From an uncultured Porphyromonadaceae bacterium (GTDB lineage: Bacteria > Bacteroidota > Bacteroidia > Bacteroidales > Muribaculaceae): 64,000 nucleotides of DNA. The translations under genes were made by a program, and so were the position numbers. The stretch's first letter is position 1. Each line of letters starts with the position of its first letter. Under the pieces are notes generated by a model. The model saw only the letters and a program-made list of their open reading frames with translations. It ran no database searches and was not told the DNA's origin. Positions 8,675 through 17,166 of the stretch are shown here, in pieces. The stretch is taken from positions 1-64,000 of the forward strand of contig CAMHQD010000005.1 in the NCBI GenBank assembly GCA_946187345.1, read 5' to 3'.

Positions 8675-10039
8675 TCAGCGGAGAATCTTCTCGAGTTGGG
8701 CTGTGTTGCGCGCGATTTCCTCATCGCTCACCTCGTAGTTAGCCAGATCGTTGGCGAAGTAACGGTCGTAGGCAGTCATGTCAATCAGCCCGTGGCCAGA
8801 AAGGTTGAAGAGGATGACTTTCTTCTTACCCTCAACTTTGGCTTGCAAGGCTTCGCGGATGGCGCTTGCGATGGCATGAGATGACTCTGGGGCGGGAATG
8901 ATGCCCTCGGTGCGAGCGAAGAGTGTAGCCGCCTTGAACGATTCGAGTTGCGGAATATCGACAGCGTCAATCAGGCCGTCATGCTTGAGTTGGCTGACAA
9001 TAGCACCGCCACCATGGTAGCGCAAGCCGCCGGCGTGGATGTTGGCCGGAGCGAAGTTGTGGCCGAGTGTGTACATCGGGATAAGCGGAGTGTAACCGGC
9101 CTCATCACCGAAGTCATACTCAAATTCACCGCGGGTCAACTTCGGGCAACTCGATGGTTCAGCCGCAATAAAGCGGATGTTGGCACCCTCCTTGAAGTTC
9201 TTGCGCAAGAACGGGAACGCAAGACCGCTGAAGTTGCTGCCGCCACCAAAGCATGCAATAACCGTGTCGGGCATCTCGCCAGCCATCTCCATCTGCTTGA
9301 GCGCTTCTTGTCCAATCACCGTCTGGTGCAGCGCGACGTGGTTGAGCACCGAGCCGAGGACATATTTGCAGTTGGGTGTACTCATGGCCAATTCGACGGC
9401 CTCACTGATGGCAGTGCCAAGGGAACCTTTGTAGTTGGGGTGTTCGGTGATAATCTTGCGTCCGGCCTTGGTGCTCATGCTCGGAGATGCAATAACTTCG
9501 GCGCCATAAGTCTGCATGATAGAGCGCCGGTAAGGCTTCTGCTCATAACTGATTTTCACCATATACACGGCGAGTTCCAGTCCAAAGTGCTTGGCGGCCA
9601 TCGATAGTGCGGCTCCCCATTGTCCGGCACCGGTCTCTGTGGTAATATTAGTGATGCCCTCTGCCTTGCAATAGTAGGCTTGTGCGATGGCACTGTTGAG
9701 TTTGTGTGAGCCTACCGGGCTGACACTTTCGTTCTTGAAGTAGATGTGGGCAGGAGTGTCTAATGCTCGTTCCAATCCCTCGGCACGCACCAGAGGGGTA
9801 GGACGCCAGATGCGGTAGAGTTCTCGCACTTCGTCCGGAATCTCGATGAACGGGTCGGTGTAGTTCACTTCCTGGTCGCTACACGCGCGTGCGAATAGTG
9901 GATACAAGTCCTCGGCCTTGATCGGCTCATGGGTGGCAGGGTTGATCATGGGGCGTGGCTTGTTAGGCATGTCCGCGATCACATTGTACCATGTGGATGG
10001 GATGTCCTGCTCTTGAAGTAAGAATTTTTTCTTAAGCAT
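8675..10039 (-). CDS. trpB: Tryptophan synthase beta chain, TrpB2 type
   Basis: PLP enzyme that condenses indole with serine to give tryptophan. With the start at 10039 (MLKKKFLLQEQDIP) it has 454 residues; an in-frame ATG at 10066 would add nine. The PLP lysine is in SVSPVGSHKLNSA near residue 113, and the phosphate-binding glycine loop is CFGGGSNFSG. The longer N-terminal part and the TGAGQWGAA segment place it in the TrpB2 branch, which often acts without TrpA as an indole scavenger. In agreement, no trpA or other trp gene is nearby. It is monocistronic, with a promoter at 10086-10114. Confidence 0.92.
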   Translation of the reverse strand: MLKKKFLLQEQDIPSTWYNVIADMPNKPRPMINPATHEPIKAEDLYPLFARACSDQEVNYTDPFIEIPDEVRELYRIWRPTPLVRAEGLERALDTPAHIYFKNESVSPVGSHKLNSAIAQAYYCKAEGITNITTETGAGQWGAALSMAAKHFGLELAVYMVKISYEQKPYRRSIMQTYGAEVIASPSMSTKAGRKIITEHPNYKGSLGTAISEAVELAMSTPNCKYVLGSVLNHVALHQTVIGQEALKQMEMAGEMPDTVIACFGGGSNFSGLAFPFLRKNFKEGANIRFIAAEPSSCPKLTRGEFEYDFGDEAGYTPLIPMYTLGHNFAPANIHAGGLRYHGGGAIVSQLKHDGLIDAVDIPQLESFKAATLFARTEGIIPAPESSHAIASAIREALQAKVEGKKKVILFNLSGHGLIDMTAYDRYFANDLANYEVSDEEIARNTAQLEKILR

Positions 10040-10085
10040 AGTTCTTGAAAATTTATAGTTATGCAAAAATTTTTAATCTTTGATG

Positions 10086-10114
10086 CAAATTTAATCATTT
10101 TTCCTAACATACAA
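10086..10114 (-). promoter_or_regulatory. -33/-7 promoter of trpB
   Basis: On the minus strand, TTG (from 10112-10114) and TAAATTTG (from 10086-10093) are 18 bp apart. Transcription would start near 10079, leaving a leader of about 40 nt before the ATG at 10039 but only 13 nt before the one at 10066. This favours the inner start. Confidence 0.65.
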
Positions 10115-10234
10115 GCATTTTTGTTGAAAAAATATAAATTTTTGAGATTTTTTTTCAAAAGATTACTATTTGTCGCAGTAAAGTGATGTTTTTTCTATCT
10201 ATATTCTTATCAGCGATTATTCATTATATGCAAA

Positions 10235-10264
10235 GGGAGGGCAATCCGATTTAATTGCCCTCCC
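10235..10264 (-). terminator. Hairpin after the dockerin-type secreted protein gene
   Basis: GGGAGGGCAAT (10235-10245) and ATTGCCCTCCC (10254-10264) are perfect complements with an eight-base loop, 24 bp after the stop codon of the minus-strand gene. Only a weak T stretch follows. Confidence 0.65.
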
Positions 10265-10287
10265 CTTGTTAACATATTCTATATTCT

Positions 10288-12012
10288 CTACTCTTTAAGA
10301 ATCGCATTTAGGATGACATTAACATCGCCAACGTTCACCTCTCCATCGCCGTTAACGTCATACTTATTGTCACTATCTTCGTTGAGTATTGCCTCAAGAA
10401 CAACATTCACATCACCAACGTTCACTTCTTTATCTCCGTTAATATCAATTGGATTATCGGCCGACGGAATCTCAAACGCGGCTATGACGCAGGCAAACTG
10501 AGGCACGCTGAGCGCAGTGGCGCCGATGGTGACGTTGCCACGCACTCGCAACATAGCATACAGGCGGTCATCATTAATAATGATGTTTTGGGCAGTGGCA
10601 ACGCTTGAGCATAACTGCACTTGCTCATCAATCTCAAGGGTCGCGCAGTTGACTTTGCCAAGCATGGCCGGCGCATAGAGGCCATTGAACCACGCGGCAT
10701 AGATGTGGTTGCTATCGCACGGCGCGACATCGAAGAAGCCTGACCAGCCTTTGCCGAGAGTGATGCCGTTGAGTGCCTCGCCCGTAGTCTTGTCAAATTT
10801 AATCAGCAACGCGTCGCGCGTCAGTTTGCCGCTGTTCACGTCTTTGCCTCCGGCCATGAGCCCCAACTGCCCCTCGGCAGCCAGCCAAAGGCTCTCGCCA
10901 ATGACTTTGAACGACGGCACTTGAAGCGGCGTCTTGGTGTTGAGGGTGTTGGGGTAGATGTTAAACCACAGGGCGCTGAGGTCACTGTCAAAGCAGATGG
11001 CCGCTAAATTCAGGTTAGTGGTCGCGGGCACCTCAACGCTCTTACCGGCAAGTGAAACGGTGGCGGCCTCGCCGTTGCCGGTCATGTGTAGCAAAGCGTA
11101 AATCTTGTCTCCGTCCACGGCAAGACAACGTATATTGTCCTGAGTAATTTCGCCGGCAGTGGTGATGTGGCCCACATATTTACCAGTGTTGTCGAGTTTG
11201 ATGAGGAAGGCGTTGCCAACACTTTTCTGGCTATCGCCATCCCAACCAGTGATGTTGTGCGGCAAGATTGTTTTGCCGTCAATATAGATGGCTGCGCGTT
11301 GGTTGCCGGCAATGTAAATGTTGCCCTCGGCATCCATCGCGGCATCTGCCACTGTCACGCCACTGGAGATAAACTCGGCGTCAACAATGCCTGTAGCGGG
11401 TTCGGTCTCGACAGTTAGTAGTTTGGTCCATAGTAGTTTGCCATCGCCGTCTACTTTGACCACAAACGGACAATAGAAACGTTTCTCGACATTGAGGAAA
11501 GGCGATGAGATTGTTTGGTTATATCCCGGTCCGATGAGTGTCGGATTTAGCCCCTCGGCACCCTGGGTGACACGCAAGGCGGTGACAACCACGGCTCCAC
11601 CGTCGGCAGTTGGCATGACGCGTCCGTTGCCGGAGGCGATTTCGCCGTTGCTGGCATAGACACACCATTGAGGCGTGCCATCAGTCGCAATCTTTGTCAG
11701 GCAGAACGTCATGGGCGAAGCGGTGCCGTTGTAGTATGGCGTGCCGGCGGCAATGACGTTGTCGCCAAAAAGCACGCGGTCGCTCTCACTGCCTGCTCCC
11801 ACATTACCGAAGGCGAGAAGTGTGCCGTCTGTAGCCAAGGCGATGTTGGTGCCTTGAGTGGTCTGGCCTTGGCCGCTGACTGTGCTGATGGCGGGATCGA
11901 CTGTGAAAGCGTGTGCCCAAAGGGCTATGGTGCCATCGTTGAGCGACTGAGCGGCGGCGCAGATTGATGTGGCCGCAAATAATAATGCAAATAAATATTT
12001 TTTCATCTTCAA
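10288..12012 (-). CDS. Secreted repeat protein with C-terminal dockerin-type domain
   Basis: 574 residues with a clear signal peptide (KYLFALLFAATSICAAAQ). The body, about 480 residues, consists of recurring beta-rich units with a G-N-(I/A)-Y-(I/V)-A-G pattern, FLIKLDNTGKYV and similar lines, which suggests a propeller or SBBP-like fold. The last 55 residues are two calcium-loop repeats, DINGDKEVNVGDVN and DVNGDGEVNVGDVN, each followed by a short helix. That is the dockerin type I layout. It is a paralog of the next minus-strand gene: the PHN-TGWDGDSQKS region and the following lines align by eye. In gut Bacteroidales such dockerins are not tied to cellulosomes, and the binding partner is unknown. 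A hairpin at 12020-12046 separates the two genes. Confidence 0.75.
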   Translation of the reverse strand: MKMKKYLFALLFAATSICAAAQSLNDGTIALWAHAFTVDPAISTVSGQGQTTQGTNIALATDGTLLAFGNVGAGSESDRVLFGDNVIAAGTPYYNGTASPMTFCLTKIATDGTPQWCVYASNGEIASGNGRVMPTADGGAVVVTALRVTQGAEGLNPTLIGPGYNQTISSPFLNVEKRFYCPFVVKVDGDGKLLWTKLLTVETEPATGIVDAEFISSGVTVADAAMDAEGNIYIAGNQRAAIYIDGKTILPHNITGWDGDSQKSVGNAFLIKLDNTGKYVGHITTAGEITQDNIRCLAVDGDKIYALLHMTGNGEAATVSLAGKSVEVPATTNLNLAAICFDSDLSALWFNIYPNTLNTKTPLQVPSFKVIGESLWLAAEGQLGLMAGGKDVNSGKLTRDALLIKFDKTTGEALNGITLGKGWSGFFDVAPCDSNHIYAAWFNGLYAPAMLGKVNCATLEIDEQVQLCSSVATAQNIIINDDRLYAMLRVRGNVTIGATALSVPQFACVIAAFEIPSADNPIDINGDKEVNVGDVNVVLEAILNEDSDNKYDVNGDGEVNVGDVNVILNAILKE

Positions 12013-12019
12013 TTATTAA

Positions 12020-12046
12020 AGAGGGGAGCACACCGTGCTCCCCTCT
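12020..12046 (-). terminator. Terminator or attenuator between the two secreted paralogs
   Basis: Twelve-base arms (12020-12031 and 12035-12046, core GAGGGGAGCAC) pair perfectly around ACC. On the minus strand the hairpin is followed by TTTAATAATT. It sits just before the start of the dockerin gene, for which no separate promoter is seen, so it may set a lower level of the second gene. Confidence 0.65.
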
Positions 12047-12075
12047 GAAACAGGGAACTTGCGTTCGAGAATATT

Positions 12076-14163
12076 TTATCGGACGATGAGTTTGCTACCG
12101 GCGGCGATGTAGATGCCGGTGGGCAGGGTAGCGCTCTGGCCGGCATTGACAACGGCTACGCGTTGGCCGAGGGTGTTGTAAACCGTGACAGCCTCACTGC
12201 CGGTGGCAGTGACGGTGTTTCCGCTGACGCTCACGCCGCCCTTGTCGGCATTCAGGTCACGCACGGCGGTGGGATTGTCGACGCGCACTTGGATGCTTTG
12301 TTTTACAGAGGGATTGCCGGCACTGGTGACGGTGATGGTGGCAGTCTCGGCCGCCGGGGCGCGGCGAGCGGGAGCGTTGCTCCACGTGCCGTGCTTGTCG
12401 GCGGTGATAAGGCCATTCTCGTCGATGGTGGCAACGCTTTGGTCGCTGCTACTGTAGATGAGGGCGCCGTTGGCGGCGGTTGCCGGGATGACGGAGGCGT
12501 TGAGTTGATAGGTGTCGCCGCCGAGGTCGAGGACTATGGGTTGGCTCGGGTCAAGTCCTCCGAGGTCGATGCCGGAGATTGTGCCGGCGCTCTCGGGCAC
12601 CGTGATGGACTGCTGCACCCAGCGGAACTCCTCGCTATTGAACTTCTCGCCGCTGCCGGCAAACGTCACGTCGACGTTCTTGGCACCGTGGCGGAACATA
12701 AGGTAAACGTCAGTGCCGCGGGCGAGCAGCGACTGCGCGCTGGCTGTGAAATTGCAGTATTCCGCCTCGTCAAGCACCTCAAGAGATGTGGGGTCAATCT
12801 TATTGAGCAGGCCGGTGCTTGTCCACAAGGCGCTGGCGGGAGTGAGGCCGCGCTGGGCGACATAAAGGTTGCCGTCAACGCCCTCATAGAGACCGTAGAA
12901 ACTATTCTGGTTACTTGCCTTGACAAGGCATGCGGTGGGCTGGCCATTGGTGGCGTCAAACTGGATGAGCCACGGCTCGCGGGCATTGCGAGTGGCGCTG
13001 TTGGTATAGGTCTTGTCGCCGATGGTGAGCCCGAACTTGGCCGAGCCCGCCACATAGAGTTTGTCGCCAATCGCGGCGAGGGTGTGCTCGTTCCACGCGC
13101 TGCCGCTGACGCTCGAGGCGATATAGTTGGCCCAATTGACACCCAGGTTGGTGTTGAGTTCTGCGACGAGGAGGCCGCCATAGGTGGTAGCGGGAGTGAA
13201 CGTATTGTCGTCGAGGCTAAAGTCAGTGTTTGCCAGGCCGACAGCCCAAGCGAGCATATAGATTTTGTCGCCCACAATTTGGAGGCGTTGGACAGTCTCT
13301 TGGGTTGAAGAGCCTCTGCTGACGAGATGGTTGATGTAGTTGCCGTCGGCGTCAAGTTTGATGACGAAGAGGTTTCCGGCGGTCTTCTGCGCGCTACCGT
13401 TCCATGTGTCAACGTTATGGCAGGGGATGGTGACACCGTCGACGGTGACATCGGCACACATGATACCGCCCACGTAGATGTTGCCGACAGCGTCAACGTC
13501 GAGCGCGTTGGTTTTGATGCCTTGAGTGATGACGTCTTTTGCCTGTGACCATGCGGGATACTTGTCGGCAGCGGCGGTGGTGTCGGGCGTGAGTTCCTTG
13601 ATCCACTCGATGGCGCCATCGGCGTCGACCTTGATTACGATGGCGAGATAGGCACGTGTATCGCCATTGACAAGTTCCCAAGCAAGTTCGCGCGTGTCAC
13701 CGGCGGCATCGGTGAAAGCGATTGGCGCTGAATTGCCTTCGGTGTGTCGCACGTTGGTAAAGATTACCGCGCCGCCGTCGGCAGTGGCGGCAATCCTGTC
13801 CTCGTTGCTTGAAATCTCACCCACGCTCTGACAGATGCTCCAGAGCACATCGCCTCCTGTGGTCAACTTCATTGCCACAAGCCCCTGGTTGGCGCTGTTG
13901 CCGCTGTAACCGGCGACACCGGTCGCAACCTCATCGCCGCCGAACAGAATCGACTGCTCATCGCTTGTGGAGCCTGCCTGACCCACAACGAGGAGGTTGC
14001 CGTCGGCAGCAAAGGCCATACTGCCGCCCTGGCTCGTCACGGACGAGCCGCCGTCGCTGTTGCTTACTTCCTTGACCCAATTGGTCTGGAGGGTAAAAGA
14101 CTGTGCTGTGGCCATCGTCGCCGATGCCAGCAGAGCCAGTCCAATCATGTAGGTTTTTTTCAT
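12076..14163 (-). CDS. Secreted protein with BIG2-like domain and T9SS-type C-terminal domain
   Basis: 695 residues from the ATG at 14163 (MKKTYMIGLALLASATMATAQ is a good signal peptide; the longer reading frame to 14502 has no signal peptide and runs through the divergent promoter). Residues about 20-480 are the same beta-rich repeat body as in the neighbouring dockerin protein. Near 540-620 there is an Ig-like BIG2 pattern (SSSDQSVATIDENGLITA). The end, VYNTLGQRVAV followed by LPTGIYIAAGSKLIVR, is the form of a type IX secretion sorting domain, predicting surface display or release. It is divergent from the TonB receptor operon and probably belongs to the same function. Confidence 0.78.
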   Translation of the reverse strand: MKKTYMIGLALLASATMATAQSFTLQTNWVKEVSNSDGGSSVTSQGGSMAFAADGNLLVVGQAGSTSDEQSILFGGDEVATGVAGYSGNSANQGLVAMKLTTGGDVLWSICQSVGEISSNEDRIAATADGGAVIFTNVRHTEGNSAPIAFTDAAGDTRELAWELVNGDTRAYLAIVIKVDADGAIEWIKELTPDTTAAADKYPAWSQAKDVITQGIKTNALDVDAVGNIYVGGIMCADVTVDGVTIPCHNVDTWNGSAQKTAGNLFVIKLDADGNYINHLVSRGSSTQETVQRLQIVGDKIYMLAWAVGLANTDFSLDDNTFTPATTYGGLLVAELNTNLGVNWANYIASSVSGSAWNEHTLAAIGDKLYVAGSAKFGLTIGDKTYTNSATRNAREPWLIQFDATNGQPTACLVKASNQNSFYGLYEGVDGNLYVAQRGLTPASALWTSTGLLNKIDPTSLEVLDEAEYCNFTASAQSLLARGTDVYLMFRHGAKNVDVTFAGSGEKFNSEEFRWVQQSITVPESAGTISGIDLGGLDPSQPIVLDLGGDTYQLNASVIPATAANGALIYSSSDQSVATIDENGLITADKHGTWSNAPARRAPAAETATITVTSAGNPSVKQSIQVRVDNPTAVRDLNADKGGVSVSGNTVTATGSEAVTVYNTLGQRVAVVNAGQSATLPTGIYIAAGSKLIVR

Positions 14164-14202
14164 AAATTTTGACGAATTTAGTATGATTTGTATTTTCGAC
14201 GG

Positions 14203-14232
14203 CAAAATTACTGCATTCCGGTAGTATGCAAA
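14203..14232 (-). promoter_or_regulatory. -33/-7 promoter of the secreted paralog pair
   Basis: Minus-strand TTTG (14229-14232) and TAATTTTG (14203-14210) are 18 bp apart. The start would be near 14197, with a leader of about 34 nt. It lies back to back with the receptor promoter at 14281-14312. Confidence 0.6.
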
Positions 14233-14280
14233 ATCGCAAAATTTGGTGAAAAAGCCAATGTCATATCCCCCCGATTGGTT

Positions 14281-14312
14281 ATTGTGCATACCGAATAATG
14301 GTAGTAATTTTG
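14281..14312 (+). promoter_or_regulatory. -33/-7 promoter of the TonB receptor operon
   Basis: ATTG (14281-14284) and TAATTTTG (14305-14312) are 20 bp apart, a consensus spacing. Transcription would start at about 14316-14319, only two to five bases before the ATG at 14321, so the mRNA would be nearly leaderless. It also shows that the reading frame upstream of 14321 is not coding. Confidence 0.7.
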
Positions 14313-14320
14313 CAGGCGAA

Positions 14321-17113
14321 ATGGATAGGAACTTAACAATCAGGCGGCTTGAGGTGCTGCTGGTAATGACGATTGCGACGGCTTTCGCGGCCGTGGCGGC
14401 GACCGTGCGCGGCACGGTGCGCGACGCCGCCACCGGTGACGGTGTGCCCTTTGCCACGGTCACTGTCCATCCCGGAGGAGTTGCGTCGGCCACCGATGCC
14501 AATGGTCGCTTTTTCTTTGAACTCAGTTCGGGCTCTTATGAGTTAAAGGCTTCATACGTAGGATATAAACCGGCTTCAGTTAGAGTGACAGTCAAGGCGG
14601 ACGTCGATGTGACAATCACAATTCAGGAGGATTCGCAATTACTCGACGAAGTTGTGATTACCGCCACCGAAGGTGCCGGTCTGTCGTCGAGCAGCCGCAT
14701 TGACCGCGACGCGATGAGTCACCTGCAACCCACCAGTTTCACCGACCTGCTTGAATTGTTGCCGGGCAACGTGAGCCATACGCCTGACATGGGTAGCGCC
14801 AACACTATCAAACTGCGGGAAACCGGCACACTGGGTGCCAACGGCCAAGCAACCGAGGGGAGTGACTACACCATCTCGTCGCTCGGCACGTTATTTGTTG
14901 TTGACGGGGCACCCGTCAACGGCGATGCCAACCTGCAGAGTGTGCCCGGTAGCAGTAGCACCGACCCAGAGGGCAAACGCGATATTACCAACCGCGGTGT
15001 TGACATGCGCACCATCAGTACCGACAACATCGAGAGCGTGGAGGTCGTGCGCGGTATCCCAAGCGCCGAGTATGGCAACCTCACAAGCGGTATGGTGAAC
15101 ATCAAACGCATCCGCCGCGCCACGCCGCTCACGGCGCGCTTCAAGGCCGACGAATACAGTAAACTTGTGAGTATTGGTAAAGGTTTCAACCTGGGAACAC
15201 GAGACCATGTGATGAACGTGGACGGCAGTTACCTCGACAGTAAAGTGGATCCACGCAACAATCTTGAGAATTACAAGCGATTGACGCTCTCGACGCGCCT
15301 TAACATGCGTTGGGATCGCCCCGCGTTGCAAACCGGCTGGGTCGTTGGTGTGGACTATACAGGTTCGTTTGACAATAGCAAGACAGACCCCGACTTGAGT
15401 TATAACCGCATTAACGAGTACCGCAGCAGTTATAACCGGGTCGCTTTGACAAGCGACTTGAACCTTCGCTTGACACGCTGCCGCTGGCTCAACCACATCA
15501 ACGTCAATACCAGCGTGAGTTATCAGAGTGACCGGCTCACACGGCGTCGTCAAGTGTCGCCGCAGCGCGCCAGTGTTGCGCCAACCACAATGGAGGCGGG
15601 CGAGCACGATGGGCGATACTTGTTGAGTGAGTATATCGCTGACTACAGTAACGATGGCCGTCCGGTCAATATTTTTGTCAAGGCTAAAGCCGAGGGTGAG
15701 GCCGGCACAACGACATTCCTTAATAAATATAAGGTGGGCGTGGAATGGAATTTCTCCAAGAATTACGGTCGCGGGCAGGTATATGACCTTGAACGACCGC
15801 TCAGTGCGTCGTGGACGACGCGTCCGCGAGCCTTTAGCGACATTCCGTCGCTGAACGTTGTGTCGGCATTCGTCGAAGACGACATGAGCGCTCGCATCGG
15901 TTCGCACACACTGCAGTTGCAGGCCGGGTTGCGCTCCATCGGTCTCGCAGGATTGGGTAGCCGCTATACGCTTGCCGGTAAACTTTATCTTGACCCGCGC
16001 TTCAATCTCAAGTGGGAGTTTCCGTCCATCACGGTGGGGGAGCGGCAACTCAAACTGCATTTGGCCGGCGGCTATGGCTTGACGACCAAGATGCCTACTA
16101 TTGCCTATCTCTTTCCTCAGGCTCATTACAGCGATTTTATCCAACTCAATTACTACGATGTGAACGACCCCGCCGGTCGTAGCCGCATAAGCCTGCGCAC
16201 ATATATTGACGATGTGACCAACTACGACCTGCGTGCCGCACGCAACAGCAAATGGGAAGTGAGATTGGGCGCCTCGATTGGCAAGAATACGCTCTCTATC
16301 ACCTACTTTAACGAGCGTATGAGCGACGGCTATCGCTATACGGCTGTTTATCACCCGTACTCTTACACCCGCTATGACGTGAGTGCCATCGACCCGGCCA
16401 CGCTCACGGCGCCACCCACGCTTGATGGACTTCCAAGCCGGGCCGTCAGCGAACTTGACGGCTATCGCATGGCATCCAACGGTAGTCGTCTCAACAAGCA
16501 GGGCATCGAGTTTACCTTAGCCACAGCGCGCTGGCGGCCGTTAGCCACGGCGCTTACCGTCACCGGCGCGTGGTTCCATTCCACTTACAGCAACTCGATG
16601 ATGCTCTACGACCCGGTGAGTGAGGTTATTGACGGTCGTCGCGTGGCCGATAGTTACATTGGCCGCTATGACTACGTTGACGGCCGGGTGAACGACCAGT
16701 TCAATACCAACTTCATGTTTGACACTCAGATTAAGCGATGGGGGCTTATATTTTCCACCAGTGTGCAGTGCATGTGGTTTGTGACCACTCGCAAACTGTG
16801 GCAGAACGGTGTGCCGATGAGTTACCTCGACGTGGCCGACGGACAGTTGCACCCTTACGATGAAACGGCTCAGGCAGATGCCGTGCTGCAATCGCTTGTT
16901 AGAACTTATAACCCGGCGTCGTTCAACCGGCAAACGGTTCCGATGGCGCTTTATGTCAACCTCAAGGCAACAAAGCAGGTGGGCAAATGGCTGAAAATCG
17001 CGGTTTTCGCTAACCGACTGATTGATTATTTGCCCGACTATACGAGCAATGGTCTCAAGATACGACGTACGAGTGACCCTTACTTCGGCATGGAGTTGAA
17101 TTTCACACTATAA
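14321..17113 (+). CDS. TonB-dependent outer membrane receptor with N-terminal carboxypeptidase-like domain
   Basis: 930 residues from the ATG at 14321, with a signal peptide to about residue 27. A CarboxypepD-regulatory-like domain (ATVRGTVRDAATGDGVPFA and YELKASYVGYKP) covers about residues 28-110. The plug follows, with LDEVVITATEG, then DGAPVNGDANLQ and VEVVRGIPSAEYGNLTSGM. The remainder is a 22-strand type barrel ending in YFGMELNFTL. Such receptors use TonB energy to bring a ligand across the outer membrane. There is no SusD gene next to it, which argues against a standard glycan utilisation locus. The following genes (DUF4876-like lipoprotein, DUF6850-like barrel, M16 protease) run in the same direction with gaps of 53, 24 and 18 bp and should be one operon. 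Confidence 0.93.
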   Translation: MDRNLTIRRLEVLLVMTIATAFAAVAATVRGTVRDAATGDGVPFATVTVHPGGVASATDANGRFFFELSSGSYELKASYVGYKPASVRVTVKADVDVTITIQEDSQLLDEVVITATEGAGLSSSSRIDRDAMSHLQPTSFTDLLELLPGNVSHTPDMGSANTIKLRETGTLGANGQATEGSDYTISSLGTLFVVDGAPVNGDANLQSVPGSSSTDPEGKRDITNRGVDMRTISTDNIESVEVVRGIPSAEYGNLTSGMVNIKRIRRATPLTARFKADEYSKLVSIGKGFNLGTRDHVMNVDGSYLDSKVDPRNNLENYKRLTLSTRLNMRWDRPALQTGWVVGVDYTGSFDNSKTDPDLSYNRINEYRSSYNRVALTSDLNLRLTRCRWLNHINVNTSVSYQSDRLTRRRQVSPQRASVAPTTMEAGEHDGRYLLSEYIADYSNDGRPVNIFVKAKAEGEAGTTTFLNKYKVGVEWNFSKNYGRGQVYDLERPLSASWTTRPRAFSDIPSLNVVSAFVEDDMSARIGSHTLQLQAGLRSIGLAGLGSRYTLAGKLYLDPRFNLKWEFPSITVGERQLKLHLAGGYGLTTKMPTIAYLFPQAHYSDFIQLNYYDVNDPAGRSRISLRTYIDDVTNYDLRAARNSKWEVRLGASIGKNTLSITYFNERMSDGYRYTAVYHPYSYTRYDVSAIDPATLTAPPTLDGLPSRAVSELDGYRMASNGSRLNKQGIEFTLATARWRPLATALTVTGAWFHSTYSNSMMLYDPVSEVIDGRRVADSYIGRYDYVDGRVNDQFNTNFMFDTQIKRWGLIFSTSVQCMWFVTTRKLWQNGVPMSYLDVADGQLHPYDETAQADAVLQSLVRTYNPASFNRQTVPMALYVNLKATKQVGKWLKIAVFANRLIDYLPDYTSNGLKIRRTSDPYFGMELNFTL

Positions 17114-17166
17114 CGTTACTCACGAGACTTCGTCCCGCATTACAAAACAGAAAAATTTGATTTCAA

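Noticed and set aside
12163-13308. 381-codon plus-strand frame inside the secreted T9SS-type protein gene
   Set aside because: The minus-strand gene has a signal peptide, repeats and a C-terminal domain. The plus-strand frame is glycine- and valine-rich noise from its codon pattern.
14164-14502. N-terminal extension of the T9SS-type secreted protein
   Set aside because: It would cover both divergent promoters and lacks a signal peptide. The ATG at 14163 gives a perfect one.
14891-16354. 487-codon minus-strand frame within the TonB receptor gene
   Set aside because: The opposite strand codes for clear plug and barrel motifs. The frame is His- and Val-rich without domain structure.
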